Positions 1 to 8,310 are shown, counted from the stretch's first letter. The stretch is DNA of 64,000 nt from Draconibacterium mangrovi (GCF_010586825.1 NZ_JAAAGB010000001.1:62001-126000); one strand, 5' to 3'. Translations and numbers: made by a program. The notes: a model not told the origin generated them from the letters alone.

Positions 1-150
1 GGTATTTACGGCTACCCGAAACACGAGGCTGCACAAATTGCAACACAAACGGTAAAAGACTTTTTGGCGAATGATCACGAACTTGATACGGTGATATTTT
101 GCGTGTTTGATGAAGAGAATTACTCCATTTACAATAATTTGCTTACCTAA
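1..150 (+). CDS. Macro-domain protein, C-terminal fragment
   Basis: The reading frame is open from the window edge and ends with TAA at 148-150, giving the last 49 residues. They begin GIYGYP, continue with an Ala/Thr-rich helix (AAQIATQTVKDFL) and end with a VIFCVFDEENYSIY strand-helix. This pattern is typical of the C-terminus of macro-domain proteins of the O-acetyl-ADP-ribose deacetylase (YmdB-like) type, where the GIYGYP loop contacts ADP-ribose. The family removes or binds ADP-ribose in the cytoplasm. The catalytic part is outside the window, so activity cannot be judged. Confidence 0.75.
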   Translation, partial: GIYGYPKHEAAQIATQTVKDFLANDHELDTVIFCVFDEENYSIYNNLLT

Positions 151-250
151 CCGATGCTTCTAATGGTTTACAGGGGCACCTCTCCCATACAAAAAGTAAA
201 TTTTCATATATAAAAAACACTATTCCCTGACATTTTGTAAAATCTCCCAC

Positions 251-447
251 GGGAGAACCGGATAAATGTATGGGAGAACTACGTCCAAACGTGGGAGAAC
301 CATCCAAGACCCCGGGAGAACAGCAAAAAACCGTGGGAGAACGCCTTATTTTTATGGGAGAACGGCCGCCGGACCAAGGAAAAGTGACTTTAATCGCGGG
401 AGAACTTACAAGCAGCGTGGGATAACTCGATATCGGGGCAGGAAGAT
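251..447. repeat. Array of GGGAGAAC words with exact 21-bp period
   Basis: GGGAGAAC occurs at 251, 272, 293, 314, 335, 356 and 398, a one-mismatch copy (GGGATAAC) at 419, and degenerate copies at 377 (AGGAAAAG) and 440 (AGGAAGAT). Every step is exactly 21 bp, and the 13-bp segments between words are unrelated. The base before the word is usually T or C. Because 21 is a multiple of three, the plus strand also reads as an open frame (266-472) with a GRT tripeptide every seven residues. The array lies between a macro-domain gene and the 3' end of a leftward gene. Function is not known to me. The two-helical-turn spacing suggests a protein-binding array; a heptad-repeat peptide is the alternative. 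Confidence 0.9.
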
Positions 448-448
448 G

Positions 449-1138
449 CTAATTCTCCGACGCCTTAAGTAAATGTTTCATGTTTCGGTGGTAGGTATTG
501 GTAAGGCGGGTATGAAAATAAGGGTACAAGAAGTGGTCGCGCAAAACAGACTCACTTTTAAAATAAGTACGATGTGTAATTTTTGTGTATCCTTTTCGCA
601 TTTTTGTAAAAGTTAATTGCTGCTTTCCATGTGTAATATTATCCTCCACGTAGCTAAATTCAATTACTTTCTTTTTGTCGTCAACAGTTGTAATCTCAAA
701 TGCGGTGGCTAGCTTTTTAACTTTCAAAACATTCAGGTTTAAATAAATTACCTGTCCCGGATCAATTCCATCCACGTGTCCGTTCGGATAGATCATCTCA
801 TTATTACTTTTCGAAAACAACATTGCAAATGAAAACCGCGACGCATTCCAGGCAATCGATGGATTGGTATGCACGTAAAACGACCACACTTTGGGCAGGC
901 TGTCTTTTATAACATATTCGCGTTCGTGAAAACGAAAACCAACGGTGCTGGCTGTTGGTTCCAACGATGGTTTTACATCCGAAAAAGTTTCGGTATTGTT
1001 TTTAATCTGGATCTGCACGAAATGCTCAACTTGTTCGCAGCCCACTTTGTCGAACTCAACATCGGCCAAATACATCTGGCCAAAGCTCAAACCTGCAAAG
1101 GAGTTAATAAACAAGAACAACAGCATTAATTTTTTCAT
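449..1138 (-). CDS. Secreted hypothetical protein
   Basis: This 229-residue protein starts with a clear Sec signal peptide (MKKLMLLFLFINSFAGLSFG, cleavage before Q). The mature part alternates polar beta-strand-like stretches and ends in a basic tail rich in H, K and R. I do not recognise a domain. It was probably exported to the periplasm or cell surface. Its 3' end runs into the last degenerate copy of the 21-bp repeat array. The upstream region contains a divergent small membrane gene. Confidence 0.75.
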   Translation of the reverse strand: MKKLMLLFLFINSFAGLSFGQMYLADVEFDKVGCEQVEHFVQIQIKNNTETFSDVKPSLEPTASTVGFRFHEREYVIKDSLPKVWSFYVHTNPSIAWNASRFSFAMLFSKSNNEMIYPNGHVDGIDPGQVIYLNLNVLKVKKLATAFEITTVDDKKKVIEFSYVEDNITHGKQQLTFTKMRKGYTKITHRTYFKSESVLRDHFLYPYFHTRLTNTYHRNMKHLLKASEN

Positions 1139-1258
1139 GAAGTTGATTAAAAGTACTACTTCTAAAAGTACCGGTTTTTTTTACCAATTTCAATTTGATT
1201 GCCATTTTTTTTATTAATTCAAACTTCAAATTCTTTTTATCGTATATCAACTGAACAG

Positions 1259-1399
1259 ATGACAACTTATAATTACAAGATGGGTCAAGGAAAAAACAAA
1301 TACAATCGTAAACTGCGAATAATTTTTTATTCGTTCTTTGCTTTTGCGATGGTTTTGTTAACCATTTGGTTCGGACTTCGCCTTATTGAGCTATTATAG
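1259..1399 (+). CDS. Small single-span membrane protein
   Basis: A 46-residue frame (MTTYNYKMGQ...) ends in one hydrophobic segment (IIFYSFFAFAMVLLTIWFGL) preceded by a basic stretch KNKYNRKLR, which predicts a cytoplasmic N-terminus. An internal ATG at 1280 would give a 39-residue version beginning MGQGKNK, and this may be the true start. Small proteins with this layout are common next to cell-envelope genes in Bacteroidota. No function can be assigned. Confidence 0.45.
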   Translation: MTTYNYKMGQGKNKYNRKLRIIFYSFFAFAMVLLTIWFGLRLIELL

Positions 1400-1482
1400 A
1401 AATATGTTGCACAACGGCTGAATTAACATTTTTACAAAAAAATAATACCTTTAATTTTTAGCATCAAAAAAATGTATCTGGA

Positions 1483-2325
1483 ATGAAGAAGAAAATTTTT
1501 CTGTTAGCCGGTGCCCTGCTTTTTGGCTTTACAATGCTTTTTGCCCAGCAAAGTACCAATAATCCTGATGAGGAGATTTGTAACCACATTCTTAATGAAT
1601 TGAAACAGCACAGCGAAAAACCGACACCAGAACTTGTTGTTGAAGCCGGAAAATTACTGATGAACACACCATACGTGGCCCACACTTTAGAAACGGAGCC
1701 CGAACAATTAATCGTTAATTTGCGCGAACTGGATTGTACTACATATGCCGAAAATTGCCTGGCGTTGGCACGAACTGCCAAAACACGAAAACCCTCGTTT
1801 AAACATTTTAAAAACGAGTTGCAACTCATCCGTTATCGCGAAGGAGAGATAAACAGTTACCCTTCGCGATTACACTATTTCAGCGACTGGATTTTGGATA
1901 ACGACAAGAAGGGCACGGTAAAATCAGTTTCGCAATCGATTGGTAATACCGAATTTGATAAAACGATTAATTTTATGAGCCTACACCCCACCAGCTACAA
2001 ACCATTAAAAAACAATGCAGTATTTATTGAAGCCCTGCACAAGCAAGAGCAGGAATTAACAAAAACCCAACTGTACTACATCCCTACCGAAAAACTGGAA
2101 ACGCTAAAACATCAGATTAAAAATGGTGATATTTTTGGCATCACATCAACTGTTGACGGACTGGATATAACTCATGTTGGAATTGCTGTTTTTAAAGATA
2201 ATGAGCTTTATTTTATGCATGCATCATCAAAAGCTGAGAAAGTAATTCTATCGGAACAAACACTGTATGAATATTTGGTAAACCGGGCTTCAGTTTCCGG
2301 AATAATGATTGCGCGTCCGCAATAA
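1483..2325 (+). CDS. DUF1460 family (NlpC/P60-like) protein
   Basis: The 280-residue protein has an N-terminal signal peptide ending near FAQQ. The DUF1460 signature is visible as NLRELDCTTYAENCLALAR, where the Cys is the expected nucleophile, and later as THVGIAVFKDNELYFMHASS, which supplies the catalytic His. DUF1460 proteins belong to the papain-like/NlpC-P60 superfamily and have been described as peptidoglycan amidases or peptidases. Length is normal for the family. It probably acts in the periplasm. It stands alone, with AT-rich spacers on both sides. Confidence 0.85.
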   Translation: MKKKIFLLAGALLFGFTMLFAQQSTNNPDEEICNHILNELKQHSEKPTPELVVEAGKLLMNTPYVAHTLETEPEQLIVNLRELDCTTYAENCLALARTAKTRKPSFKHFKNELQLIRYREGEINSYPSRLHYFSDWILDNDKKGTVKSVSQSIGNTEFDKTINFMSLHPTSYKPLKNNAVFIEALHKQEQELTKTQLYYIPTEKLETLKHQIKNGDIFGITSTVDGLDITHVGIAVFKDNELYFMHASSKAEKVILSEQTLYEYLVNRASVSGIMIARPQ

Positions 2326-2456
2326 ATTAAAATTCTAACCGATCATTCAAATACATTTTTTTGCATTTTTTTTGTTTTGTATTAAACAAAACATGTAATT
2401 TTTCCGTAACTTCTCAACTTAGAATTCATAAACACATGATTATTAAATTCAAAATT

Positions 2457-2924
2457 ATGAAAAAAACAATGGTAAAATTTATAGCTGTTTTGGCTATAGT
2501 AATTGGTGGTGTAGTTTCATCAAATGCACAGGAACTTGGAGTTCGATTTGGTGATATTTCCGGAGGAAATGTTGCTATCGATGGTATTTTTAGTACAGGG
2601 CAGTTTAGCCGTATTCATGGTGATGTTTCTTTTGGAAATGGATTTGGTGTTGATCTGTTGTGGGACTTCTTTTACAGACCGTTATCAGGAGAGGCTTTTA
2701 ACTGGTACATGGGTGTTGGTCCATACCTTGGAGTTTTTGATATTGGTAATGATGATGATGAGTTTAACCTCGGAGCAGCTTTCGAAATCGGACTCGAATA
2801 TCATTTTAATTCAATACCAATAGCCCTGGGAGTCGACTACCGGCCTGCACTGGAGATTATTGAAGATACCGACTTTCATGCCGGAGACTTTGGTTTTAAT
2901 ATCAGGTATGTGTTCGGACAATAG
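2457..2924 (+). CDS. Outer-membrane beta-barrel-like protein
   Basis: Starting at MKKTMVKF (2457), the 155-residue product has a signal peptide ending SSNAQ. The rest is a Gly/aromatic-rich beta pattern (WYMGVGPYLGVFD, FEIGLEYHF, GVDYRPAL) that ends in a C-terminal aromatic strand (FNIRYVFG) typical of small outer-membrane barrels. Upstream ATGs at 2361 and 2436 would add an improbable pre-signal extension. No partner genes are evident; it probably forms its own transcript with the hairpin at 2944 as terminator. Confidence 0.75.
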   Translation: MKKTMVKFIAVLAIVIGGVVSSNAQELGVRFGDISGGNVAIDGIFSTGQFSRIHGDVSFGNGFGVDLLWDFFYRPLSGEAFNWYMGVGPYLGVFDIGNDDDEFNLGAAFEIGLEYHFNSIPIALGVDYRPALEIIEDTDFHAGDFGFNIRYVFGQ

Positions 2925-2943
2925 CAGTACTTAAAATATGAAG

Positions 2944-2968
2944 GAAAGCGTCGTAAGGCGCTTTTTTT
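2944..2968 (+). terminator. Rho-independent terminator
   Basis: AAAGCG and CGCTTT arms enclose a short loop and are followed by a run of T. It lies 20 bp past the beta-barrel gene and just overlaps the end of the convergent leftward gene, so it fits termination of the rightward transcript. Confidence 0.7.
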
Positions 2969-3374
2969 ATGTCTTGTCGATTCCTTTTTCTATTTCCCCC
3001 TCCTGGTCTTTCATTTTGAAATAACGGCGTAGCAAAACCTTTTTCAAATCGCGGGCGATAACCTGGTGGGCAATAATTTCGATATGCGAATAATGAGGCA
3101 AATCATGCTCTGCCTGAACGATTTCGCGGTTGGTAATATCCACCTGATAAAGCACCGATAACAACAAATCGTAGTTGGTTTCAACCAAACCTGTTATCTG
3201 ATCAATTAATTGCTGGTGCAATTCGTGGTAAGCATTATCTGTGTCGCCCGAAAAAGTGATCTCCACACCAAACATTCCAAAATCCTTCATAATCTGCTCG
3301 GCCGTTTGCTGAACTATTTCAGCCTTGTCCATCAGGTTTTCCAGGTTGGTGTTATTTACAACAGGTAGTTTCAT
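2967..3374 (-). CDS. Conserved-looking hypothetical protein
   Basis: A 135-residue soluble protein, mostly predicted helical, starting MKLPVVNNTNLENLMDKAE. There is no signal peptide or membrane segment. The sequence is rich in His and acidic residues in the middle (YHELHQQL, EHDLPHYSH) and basic near the C-terminus (DLKKVLLRRYFKMKD). I do not recognise a family. It is convergent with the barrel gene and divergent from the VOC gene. Confidence 0.65.
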   Translation of the reverse strand: MKLPVVNNTNLENLMDKAEIVQQTAEQIMKDFGMFGVEITFSGDTDNAYHELHQQLIDQITGLVETNYDLLLSVLYQVDITNREIVQAEHDLPHYSHIEIIAHQVIARDLKKVLLRRYFKMKDQEGEIEKGIDKT

Positions 3375-3486
3375 TTTTGTTCTTTTTATAAAGATAAACG
3401 AAGTTTATTTCTCGCCAAATCATTTATTGTCTTTCCTTTAATTCTATTAAATTTACGGTTACTAAAAATCAATTAAATCTAAAACG

Positions 3487-3993
3487 ATGAAAAAAAGTCT
3501 TTTCTCTCTTACCCTGGTTCTTTTTGCATTTTTTGCCATGGCCCAAAACAATTTTAGCAAATCAGCAATTGGCGTTGGTGTTGTTGTTGAAGACCTCGAA
3601 AAATCAATCGATTTTTACACCAATGTTATTGGCATGGTAAAAACCGGTGAATTTTCGGTTTCTAAAGAACAATGTACCGAGTTGGGATTAACCGACAGTT
3701 ACCAGTTGGATGTTACCATTCTTAAACTGGAAAACAGCGAAGAAGCCAGCGAATGGAAACTGATGAGTTTGGGAACAAAAGCCAAACACCCGAAACAGAA
3801 ATTTATGAGCGATGACACCGGAATGCAGTACATCACTTTAATGGTGAATCACCTGCAACCTGTTTTAGACCGGATTGAAAAACATGGAGTTAAAGTTTTG
3901 AGTGGCAAACCATCAGAACTCGGTGAAAACCGTTTTTTCCTGCTGGTTCAGGATCCCGATGGAACTTTTATTGAGTTGATTGGGCCAAAATAG
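3487..3993 (+). CDS. Exported VOC (glyoxalase-fold) protein
   Basis: The 168-residue protein begins with a signal peptide (LFSLTLVLFAFFAMAQ). The remainder is a vicinal-oxygen-chelate module: IGVGVVVEDLEKSIDFYTNVIGM starts the first beta-alpha-beta unit, and FLVQDPDGTFIELI-like FFLLVQDPDGTFIEL ends the second, containing the Glu that often binds metal. A VOC protein carrying a Sec signal is frequent in Bacteroidota. The substrate cannot be inferred. Confidence 0.85.
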   Translation: MKKSLFSLTLVLFAFFAMAQNNFSKSAIGVGVVVEDLEKSIDFYTNVIGMVKTGEFSVSKEQCTELGLTDSYQLDVTILKLENSEEASEWKLMSLGTKAKHPKQKFMSDDTGMQYITLMVNHLQPVLDRIEKHGVKVLSGKPSELGENRFFLLVQDPDGTFIELIGPK

Positions 3994-4153
3994 TTTCTTT
4001 GCAATTCTAAATACCGGAAAAACGACACCAATAACCATCTGGCAAACAAAACGTTATTATTATTATTTATTTGGAATAGACATATTGTATTCAAACAATA
4101 ATTTTTTTGAGTAATTTCGAACAGAATTAAGTTTTATTCGAAAAGCAACGTTT

Positions 4154-4807
4154 ATGAAAAAAAAGGTTGAAGCCGGATACCGAACATTATCACTTGGAGA
4201 GGAGATATTTAATAGTATCACACATGGAATAGGGACTTTGCTAAGCATTGCTGCGCTTGTACTTTTGGTTGTATTTGCAGCTATAAAAGGCAATGCCTGG
4301 CATGTGGTAAGTTTTAGTATTTTCGGAAGCAGTTTAGTATTGCTCTATTTATCATCGACACTTTACCACAGTTTCACCCGCGAAAAATTGAAGAACCTGT
4401 TTGTTCGGTTCGATCATGCCGCCATATTTTTATTAATTGCAGGCACCTACACGCCTTTTGTGCTCACCACCATTCGTGGTGCTTTGGGCTGGACTCTTTT
4501 TGGAATAATATGGGGATTGGCAATTACCGGAATGGTAATCCGCTCGATTTACTTAACCCGTTTCCGGAAATTAATGGTTGGCATTTATCTGGCCATGGGC
4601 TGGATGTTTTTATTGGCCATTGGCCCCATTGTCAGAAATCTGCCTGCGTCAAGCATTGCCTTTTTGTTTGTTGGTGGAGCCTGTTATTCAATCGGTGTTA
4701 TTTTTTACGCTTGGCGAGGCTTAAAATACGGCCATGGTATTTGGCACCTTTTTGTTTTGGCCGGAAGTATTATGCATTTCTTCTCGGTACTTTACAGTTT
4801 AAATTAG
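4154..4807 (+). CDS. trhA: TrhA/hemolysin III family membrane protein
   Basis: The 217-residue protein has seven hydrophobic segments and the PAQR/hemolysin III signatures: SLGEEIFNSITHGIG near residue 12, SSTLYHSF near 74, FDHAAIFLLIAGTYTPF near 95 and a final GHGIWHLFVLAGS. The His and Asp residues in these motifs form the family's metal site. Members act in membrane lipid homeostasis (TrhA/YqfA). Length is standard. A strong terminator follows, shared with the convergent trxB. Confidence 0.9.
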   Translation: MKKKVEAGYRTLSLGEEIFNSITHGIGTLLSIAALVLLVVFAAIKGNAWHVVSFSIFGSSLVLLYLSSTLYHSFTREKLKNLFVRFDHAAIFLLIAGTYTPFVLTTIRGALGWTLFGIIWGLAITGMVIRSIYLTRFRKLMVGIYLAMGWMFLLAIGPIVRNLPASSIAFLFVGGACYSIGVIFYAWRGLKYGHGIWHLFVLAGSIMHFFSVLYSLN

Positions 4808-4828
4808 GAATTAACAGATTAGAGATAC

Positions 4829-4862
4829 AAAAAAGCAGGATGATTTCTCATCCTGCTTTTTT
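4829..4862. terminator. Bidirectional terminator between trhA and trxB
   Basis: A perfect stem AAAAGCAGGATGA/TCATCCTGCTTTT closes a four-base loop. A-rich and T-rich flanks give U-tracts on both strands, so it can serve both convergent genes. Confidence 0.85.
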
Positions 4863-4884
4863 GTTATTACGAAGTGTCTTTCTT

Positions 4885-5889
4885 TTACGAATGTTTTTCC
4901 GACAGGTATCGCTCTGCATCAATTGCAGCCATACAACCCGATCCGGCAGCAGTAACCGCCTGACGATATTGCGAGTCTTGCACATCGCCGCAGGCAAATA
5001 CTCCGGGAACTTTTGTTTTTGATGTTCCCGGTTGGGTTAAAATATAACCTACATTGTCGGTATCAAGGTATTCAGCAAAAATATCAGAGTTTGGCTTGTG
5101 ACCGATGGCCAAAAAGAATCCGTCAATTTTAATATTAACTTCCTCTTCCCCTTCTTCTCCATGGTTTTTAACCAATGTTGCACCTTCAACCACACCATTG
5201 TCGCCAACCAATCCTTTTGTTTGGTGTTTCCAAAGTATTTCTACGTTTGGTGTTTTTTTCACGCGCTCGGCCATCACTCGTGATGCACGAAGCACATCAC
5301 GACGTACAATCAGGTATACTTTGTTACACAGACCGGCCAGGTACATAGCTTCCTCAGCAGCAGTATCGCCACCACCAACAACGGCCACATCTTTCCCTCT
5401 GTAGAAAAATCCGTCGCAGGTTGCACAGGCAGAAACTCCACCTCCGGCATATTTCTTTTCGTCTTCCAGTCCAAGGTATTTTGCTGTTGCACCGGTTGCA
5501 ATAATCACCGTTTCGGCTTCGATCAATTTCGAGCCGTCGATCCACACTTTATGAATATCGCCCGAGAAATCAACTTTCGTTGCCATTCCCCAACGTACAT
5601 CGGTACCAAAACGTTCGGCCTGCTTTTTCAGATCTTCCATCATTACCGGGCCGGTAACACCTTCCGGATAACCCGGATAGTTCTCAACTTCGGTGGTTGT
5701 TGTTAACTGACCTCCCGGTTGTAATCCTTCGTACATTACCGGACTCAGGTTAGCGCGTGCAGCATAAATTGCAGCAGTGTAACCTGCAGGGCCCGATCCA
5801 ATAATCAAACATTTTACCTTTTCAACGTCAGTTGGTTCAATGTTTTTATTCTCGTTGTTATCGTTAATATCAAGTGGTTTAAACATCAT
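4885..5889 (-). CDS. trxB: Thioredoxin-disulfide reductase
   Basis: The 334-residue flavoprotein has the FAD dinucleotide motif CLIIGSGPAGYTAAIYAARA, the redox-active CATCDG, the NADPH-binding VAVVGGGDTAAEEA, and the C-terminal FAD motif VPGVFACGDVQD. It reduces oxidised thioredoxin with NADPH in the cytoplasm. A short N-terminal extension rich in Asn/Asp precedes the core. Upstream on its strand, TATTTTTG (5907-5914, reverse strand) matches the Bacteroidota -7 box. Confidence 0.95.
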   Translation of the reverse strand: MMFKPLDINDNNENKNIEPTDVEKVKCLIIGSGPAGYTAAIYAARANLSPVMYEGLQPGGQLTTTTEVENYPGYPEGVTGPVMMEDLKKQAERFGTDVRWGMATKVDFSGDIHKVWIDGSKLIEAETVIIATGATAKYLGLEDEKKYAGGGVSACATCDGFFYRGKDVAVVGGGDTAAEEAMYLAGLCNKVYLIVRRDVLRASRVMAERVKKTPNVEILWKHQTKGLVGDNGVVEGATLVKNHGEEGEEEVNIKIDGFFLAIGHKPNSDIFAEYLDTDNVGYILTQPGTSKTKVPGVFACGDVQDSQYRQAVTAAGSGCMAAIDAERYLSEKHS

Positions 5890-6019
5890 TTAAATTTTTA
5901 GTTGCACAAAAATACAAAACATACCTCATTGATTGTCATAAATTCAATCGATAATAATGAAGTAATGATAGCTGAATTCTATGTGTTCAATAAAATAGTA
6001 GATTAAAGAAAGAAAAAGT

Positions 6020-6050
6020 TTTGTAATAATAATTTCTAAACTTACTTTTG
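6020..6050 (+). promoter_or_regulatory. Bacteroidota consensus promoter for tRNA-Pro
   Basis: TTTG at 6020-6023 and TACTTTTG at 6043-6050 match the -33 TTTG and -7 TAnnTTTG boxes of the Bacteroidota primary sigma factor. The spacer is 19 bp. The tRNA starts 12 bp downstream. Confidence 0.75.
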
Positions 6051-6061
6051 CAATCCTGATT

Positions 6062-6136
6062 CGGGATGTGGCGCAGTCCGGTTAGCGTACTGGTCTGGGG
6101 GACCAGGGGTCGCAGGTTCAAATCCTGTCATCCCGA
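6062..6136 (+). tRNA. tRNA-Pro (GGG)
   Basis: A complete cloverleaf: acceptor CGGGATG/CATCCCG, anticodon stem CTGGT/ACCAG with loop CTGGGGG (anticodon GGG), T arm GCAGG-TTCAAAT-CCTGT and discriminator A. CCA is not encoded. The integrase gene begins about 150 bp downstream, so this tRNA 3' end is the probable attachment site of the phage. Confidence 0.95.
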
Positions 6137-6157
6137 CAGATTCAAAAACACTTAATT

Positions 6158-6191
6158 ACCCTGCTAAAACTAAGGTTTGGCAGGGTTTTTT
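6158..6191 (+). terminator. Terminator downstream of tRNA-Pro
   Basis: ACCCTGC (6158-6164) pairs with GCAGGGT (6180-6186) and is followed by six T. It separates the tRNA transcript from the integrase. Confidence 0.8.
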
Positions 6192-6220
6192 AGTATATAA
6201 ATCTTTTATTCTTATCTTTG
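6190..6220 (+). promoter_or_regulatory. Candidate integrase promoter
   Basis: TATCTTTG at 6213-6220 is a perfect TAnnTTTG box. A three-of-four match to TTTG (TTAG) lies 19 bp upstream, on the trailing bases of the terminator. The integrase ATG is about 68 bp downstream. Confidence 0.5.
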
Positions 6221-6288
6221 CTCTTATAGAATATCACGGAACTATATTTAACTGTTTTTAATAAAAAACGTCACAAAAACGTCACAAT

Positions 6289-7461
6289 ATGGCAACAGTA
6301 AAACTCAAACTAAACAAAAATTACAAGTCAAAAGATGAGAAAAATAACTCTTACCCGCTTGTTTTTGTTATCGGAAACAGGTCTACTCATGCCCATATTT
6401 CAACAGAAATTAAATTACCCGAGGAATATTGGGACCCTGTTAAGCTAATTAAAAAGGGAGCTCCTGGAATTGATAACCCGTCATTTCAAAATACTCAACT
6501 CGCAACCAAACTAAGCGATCTTTATACGTTTATAAACAAACTATCTACTACCGGCGAAATAAACGCCCTCAGTGCTGCTCAAATAAAAGCAAAGTACCAA
6601 TCATCTAAAATAAAAGAGAAGTACGATTTTTACACCTATTTCGAGTATTACATTACCACTAAAGGCGAGAGCACAGCAACCATTTACAAACGAACCTATA
6701 AAATTCTACAAAACTTTAATTCTTCCCGATTATCCTTTTCAGATGTTAATGCAAGATTCCTGCGTGATTTTACATCGTGGCACGATAAATCCACAAATGG
6801 CACAGCTATTCATCTTCGAAACATAAGAGCTGTTTTTAACGCTGCTATCGATGATGATGTTATAGGTCTTGAATTATATCCTTTTCGGCGCTTTAAAATA
6901 CCGAAGGCAAAAACGAGGAAAAGAAATATTACTGCCGGTCAGATAAAAACATTCAAAGATGCAGAGCTTTATGGTGTGCCTCATCTTGCCAGAGACGTTT
7001 TTATGCTTCAATTTTACCTTATCGGAATAAATCTGAAGGATCTTACTTATTTAAAGAAATCATCCGTTAAAAGAGGCCGGTTAGAATACACACGAATGAA
7101 AACTGGTACCGAATACTCTATTAAACTGGAGCCGGAAGCCAAGCGCCTTATTAAAAAGCTTTCAGGTAAAAAATACCTCATCTGTTTAGCCGAACGATAC
7201 CAAAACTACGATTCGATAAAAAAGGAGATTAACAAGAAGTTAAAGGCAGCCGCAAAATCAGTAAAGATACAAGAGCCCTTATCTACTTACTATTCGCGGC
7301 ACTCGTGGGCAACAATAGCCCATAAGTTAAATATACCCGAAGATACCATTGCCGCAGCGCTCGGGCACCAGTCGGCTCATAAAATTACCAGTATTTATAT
7401 TGAAAGAGACATTTCAAAGGTTGATAATGCCAACAGAAAAGTATTAAATGCTATTAAATAA
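6289..7461 (+). CDS. int: Tyrosine site-specific integrase
   Basis: The 390-residue protein has an N-terminal arm-binding region (residues 1-90), a SAM-like core-binding domain (about 105-200) and a catalytic domain. Visible catalytic elements are YYSRHSWATIA (His-box Arg/His), ALGHQSAHKITSIY (second His and nucleophile Tyr). The position usually holding the first Arg reads FYLIGINLKDL, with no Arg at that point; this variant is common in a Bacteroidota subfamily. It should integrate and excise the element at the neighbouring tRNA-Pro. Its own terminus is followed by a pair of 19-bp direct repeats. Confidence 0.9.
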   Translation: MATVKLKLNKNYKSKDEKNNSYPLVFVIGNRSTHAHISTEIKLPEEYWDPVKLIKKGAPGIDNPSFQNTQLATKLSDLYTFINKLSTTGEINALSAAQIKAKYQSSKIKEKYDFYTYFEYYITTKGESTATIYKRTYKILQNFNSSRLSFSDVNARFLRDFTSWHDKSTNGTAIHLRNIRAVFNAAIDDDVIGLELYPFRRFKIPKAKTRKRNITAGQIKTFKDAELYGVPHLARDVFMLQFYLIGINLKDLTYLKKSSVKRGRLEYTRMKTGTEYSIKLEPEAKRLIKKLSGKKYLICLAERYQNYDSIKKEINKKLKAAAKSVKIQEPLSTYYSRHSWATIAHKLNIPEDTIAAALGHQSAHKITSIYIERDISKVDNANRKVLNAIK

Positions 7462-7462
7462 T

Positions 7463-7533
7463 AGTGCCAAAAAGTGTAAATATTATCGATTTTTACGGGG
7501 CTTAGACTAAAGTTAGTGCCATTTTGTATAAAT
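7463..7533. repeat. Two 19-bp direct repeats downstream of integrase
   Basis: Copies at 7463-7481 and 7515-7533 share the consensus AGTGCCAWWWWGTRTAAAT, with start points 52 bp apart. Their location between int and the repressor gene suggests integrase arm sites or operator sites. This is inference only. Confidence 0.6.
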
Positions 7534-7850
7534 CATTCCTGCGGTATTAATTTAGCTTGAAGATCAATTACACGTTCCTTCTCGGCCAGTAATTGTTCTG
7601 TTAAATTCAATATCTTATCTTTTAATACCTCAATACCATAATCACCGGCGCTGCTTTTACCTGTAATCAACCATCGCGCATCAATATCAGGATAGTTCTC
7701 AATTGTTTTAACCATATATTTATCAGGTATTGGCTTTCCGGCTTTCCAATTACTTACCTGCTGGCGCGAAGCTTTTACAGTCTTTCCGTAATCTACCTGA
7801 CTTTCGCCAATTGATTTTAAGAATTCAAATAGTCGATCATTTCTATTCAT
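7533..7850 (-). CDS. CI-like HTH repressor
   Basis: The 105-residue protein has an XRE-type helix-turn-helix (residues 5-60), with SQVDYGKTVKASRQQVSNWK as recognition region, followed by DIDARWLITGK, a motif typical of Bacteroidota phage CI-like repressors. The C-terminus is a leucine-rich coiled coil (IEVLKDKILNLTEQLLAEKE). There is no self-cleavage domain. It is last in a leftward block with a lipoprotein and a second repressor, and probably holds the early operon off during lysogeny. Confidence 0.8.
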   Translation of the reverse strand: MNRNDRLFEFLKSIGESQVDYGKTVKASRQQVSNWKAGKPIPDKYMVKTIENYPDIDARWLITGKSSAGDYGIEVLKDKILNLTEQLLAEKERVIDLQAKLIPQE

Positions 7851-7857
7851 TGCTTAA

Positions 7858-8310
7858 TTAATAACGATCTAAAATTTCTTGCTTCTTTTTATTAAATTCT
7901 GATTGCGTGATTGTCCCGTTATCCAGCAATTGCCTTAGCTTGTTTAACTCATCATACATTTTATCTGTATTGGTAATTTGTTCGGTCTTGCTGGTTGTAT
8001 TAATATTAACCGTTGGATCTTTGGTCGTATTAAAATCACCTAAACGACCATAACTGTCTACCTTGCCATTAACAACCTTCACGTAGTAGTCGGTATAAAA
8101 ACCATATAAAGCATCATCACTCGTCTCTGATAGTTTATAATGCAAATACTCGGTATTACCTGTAACACTTGAGCTATTTGGTTCACCCATTGCACTTATA
8201 ACACTTTCTTTTGTCATTCCCGGAGACAGGGAATTAATTCGTTTAGCTGTTGCACATCCTACAAACAAGATAACAACAAGAAAATAAAATGATATAGTAA
8301 TTTTCTTCAT
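7858..8310 (-). CDS. Lipoprotein with BamE-like and SHOCT segments
   Basis: The 150-residue protein has a lipoprotein signal ending at LFVGC. Residues 26-80 (NSLSPGMTKESVISAMGEPN) resemble the SmpA/BamE-like fold, in which G-x-T-x-x-x-V leads to a GxPN turn. Residues about 118-148 (LRQLLDNGTITQSEFNKKK) match the SHOCT oligomerisation motif. It is expressed from the lysogeny block, so it is a candidate lysogenic-conversion factor, for example an envelope protein that alters superinfection. That role is inferred from position only. Confidence 0.75.
   Translation of the reverse strand: MKKITISFYFLVVILFVGCATAKRINSLSPGMTKESVISAMGEPNSSSVTGNTEYLHYKLSETSDDALYGFYTDYYVKVVNGKVDSYGRLGDFNTTKDPTVNINTTSKTEQITNTDKMYDELNKLRQLLDNGTITQSEFNKKKQEILDRY

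Noticed and set aside
251..447. GGGAGAAC array as a CRISPR array
   Set aside because: The repeated word is 8 bp and spacers are 13 bp, far below CRISPR sizes, and no cas genes are near.
266..472. A 68-residue protein with GRT heptad repeats
   Set aside because: The open frame follows from the 21-bp period and GC-rich words; the last part overlaps a convergent gene and there is no promoter or conserved tail. Kept only as an alternative reading of the repeat.
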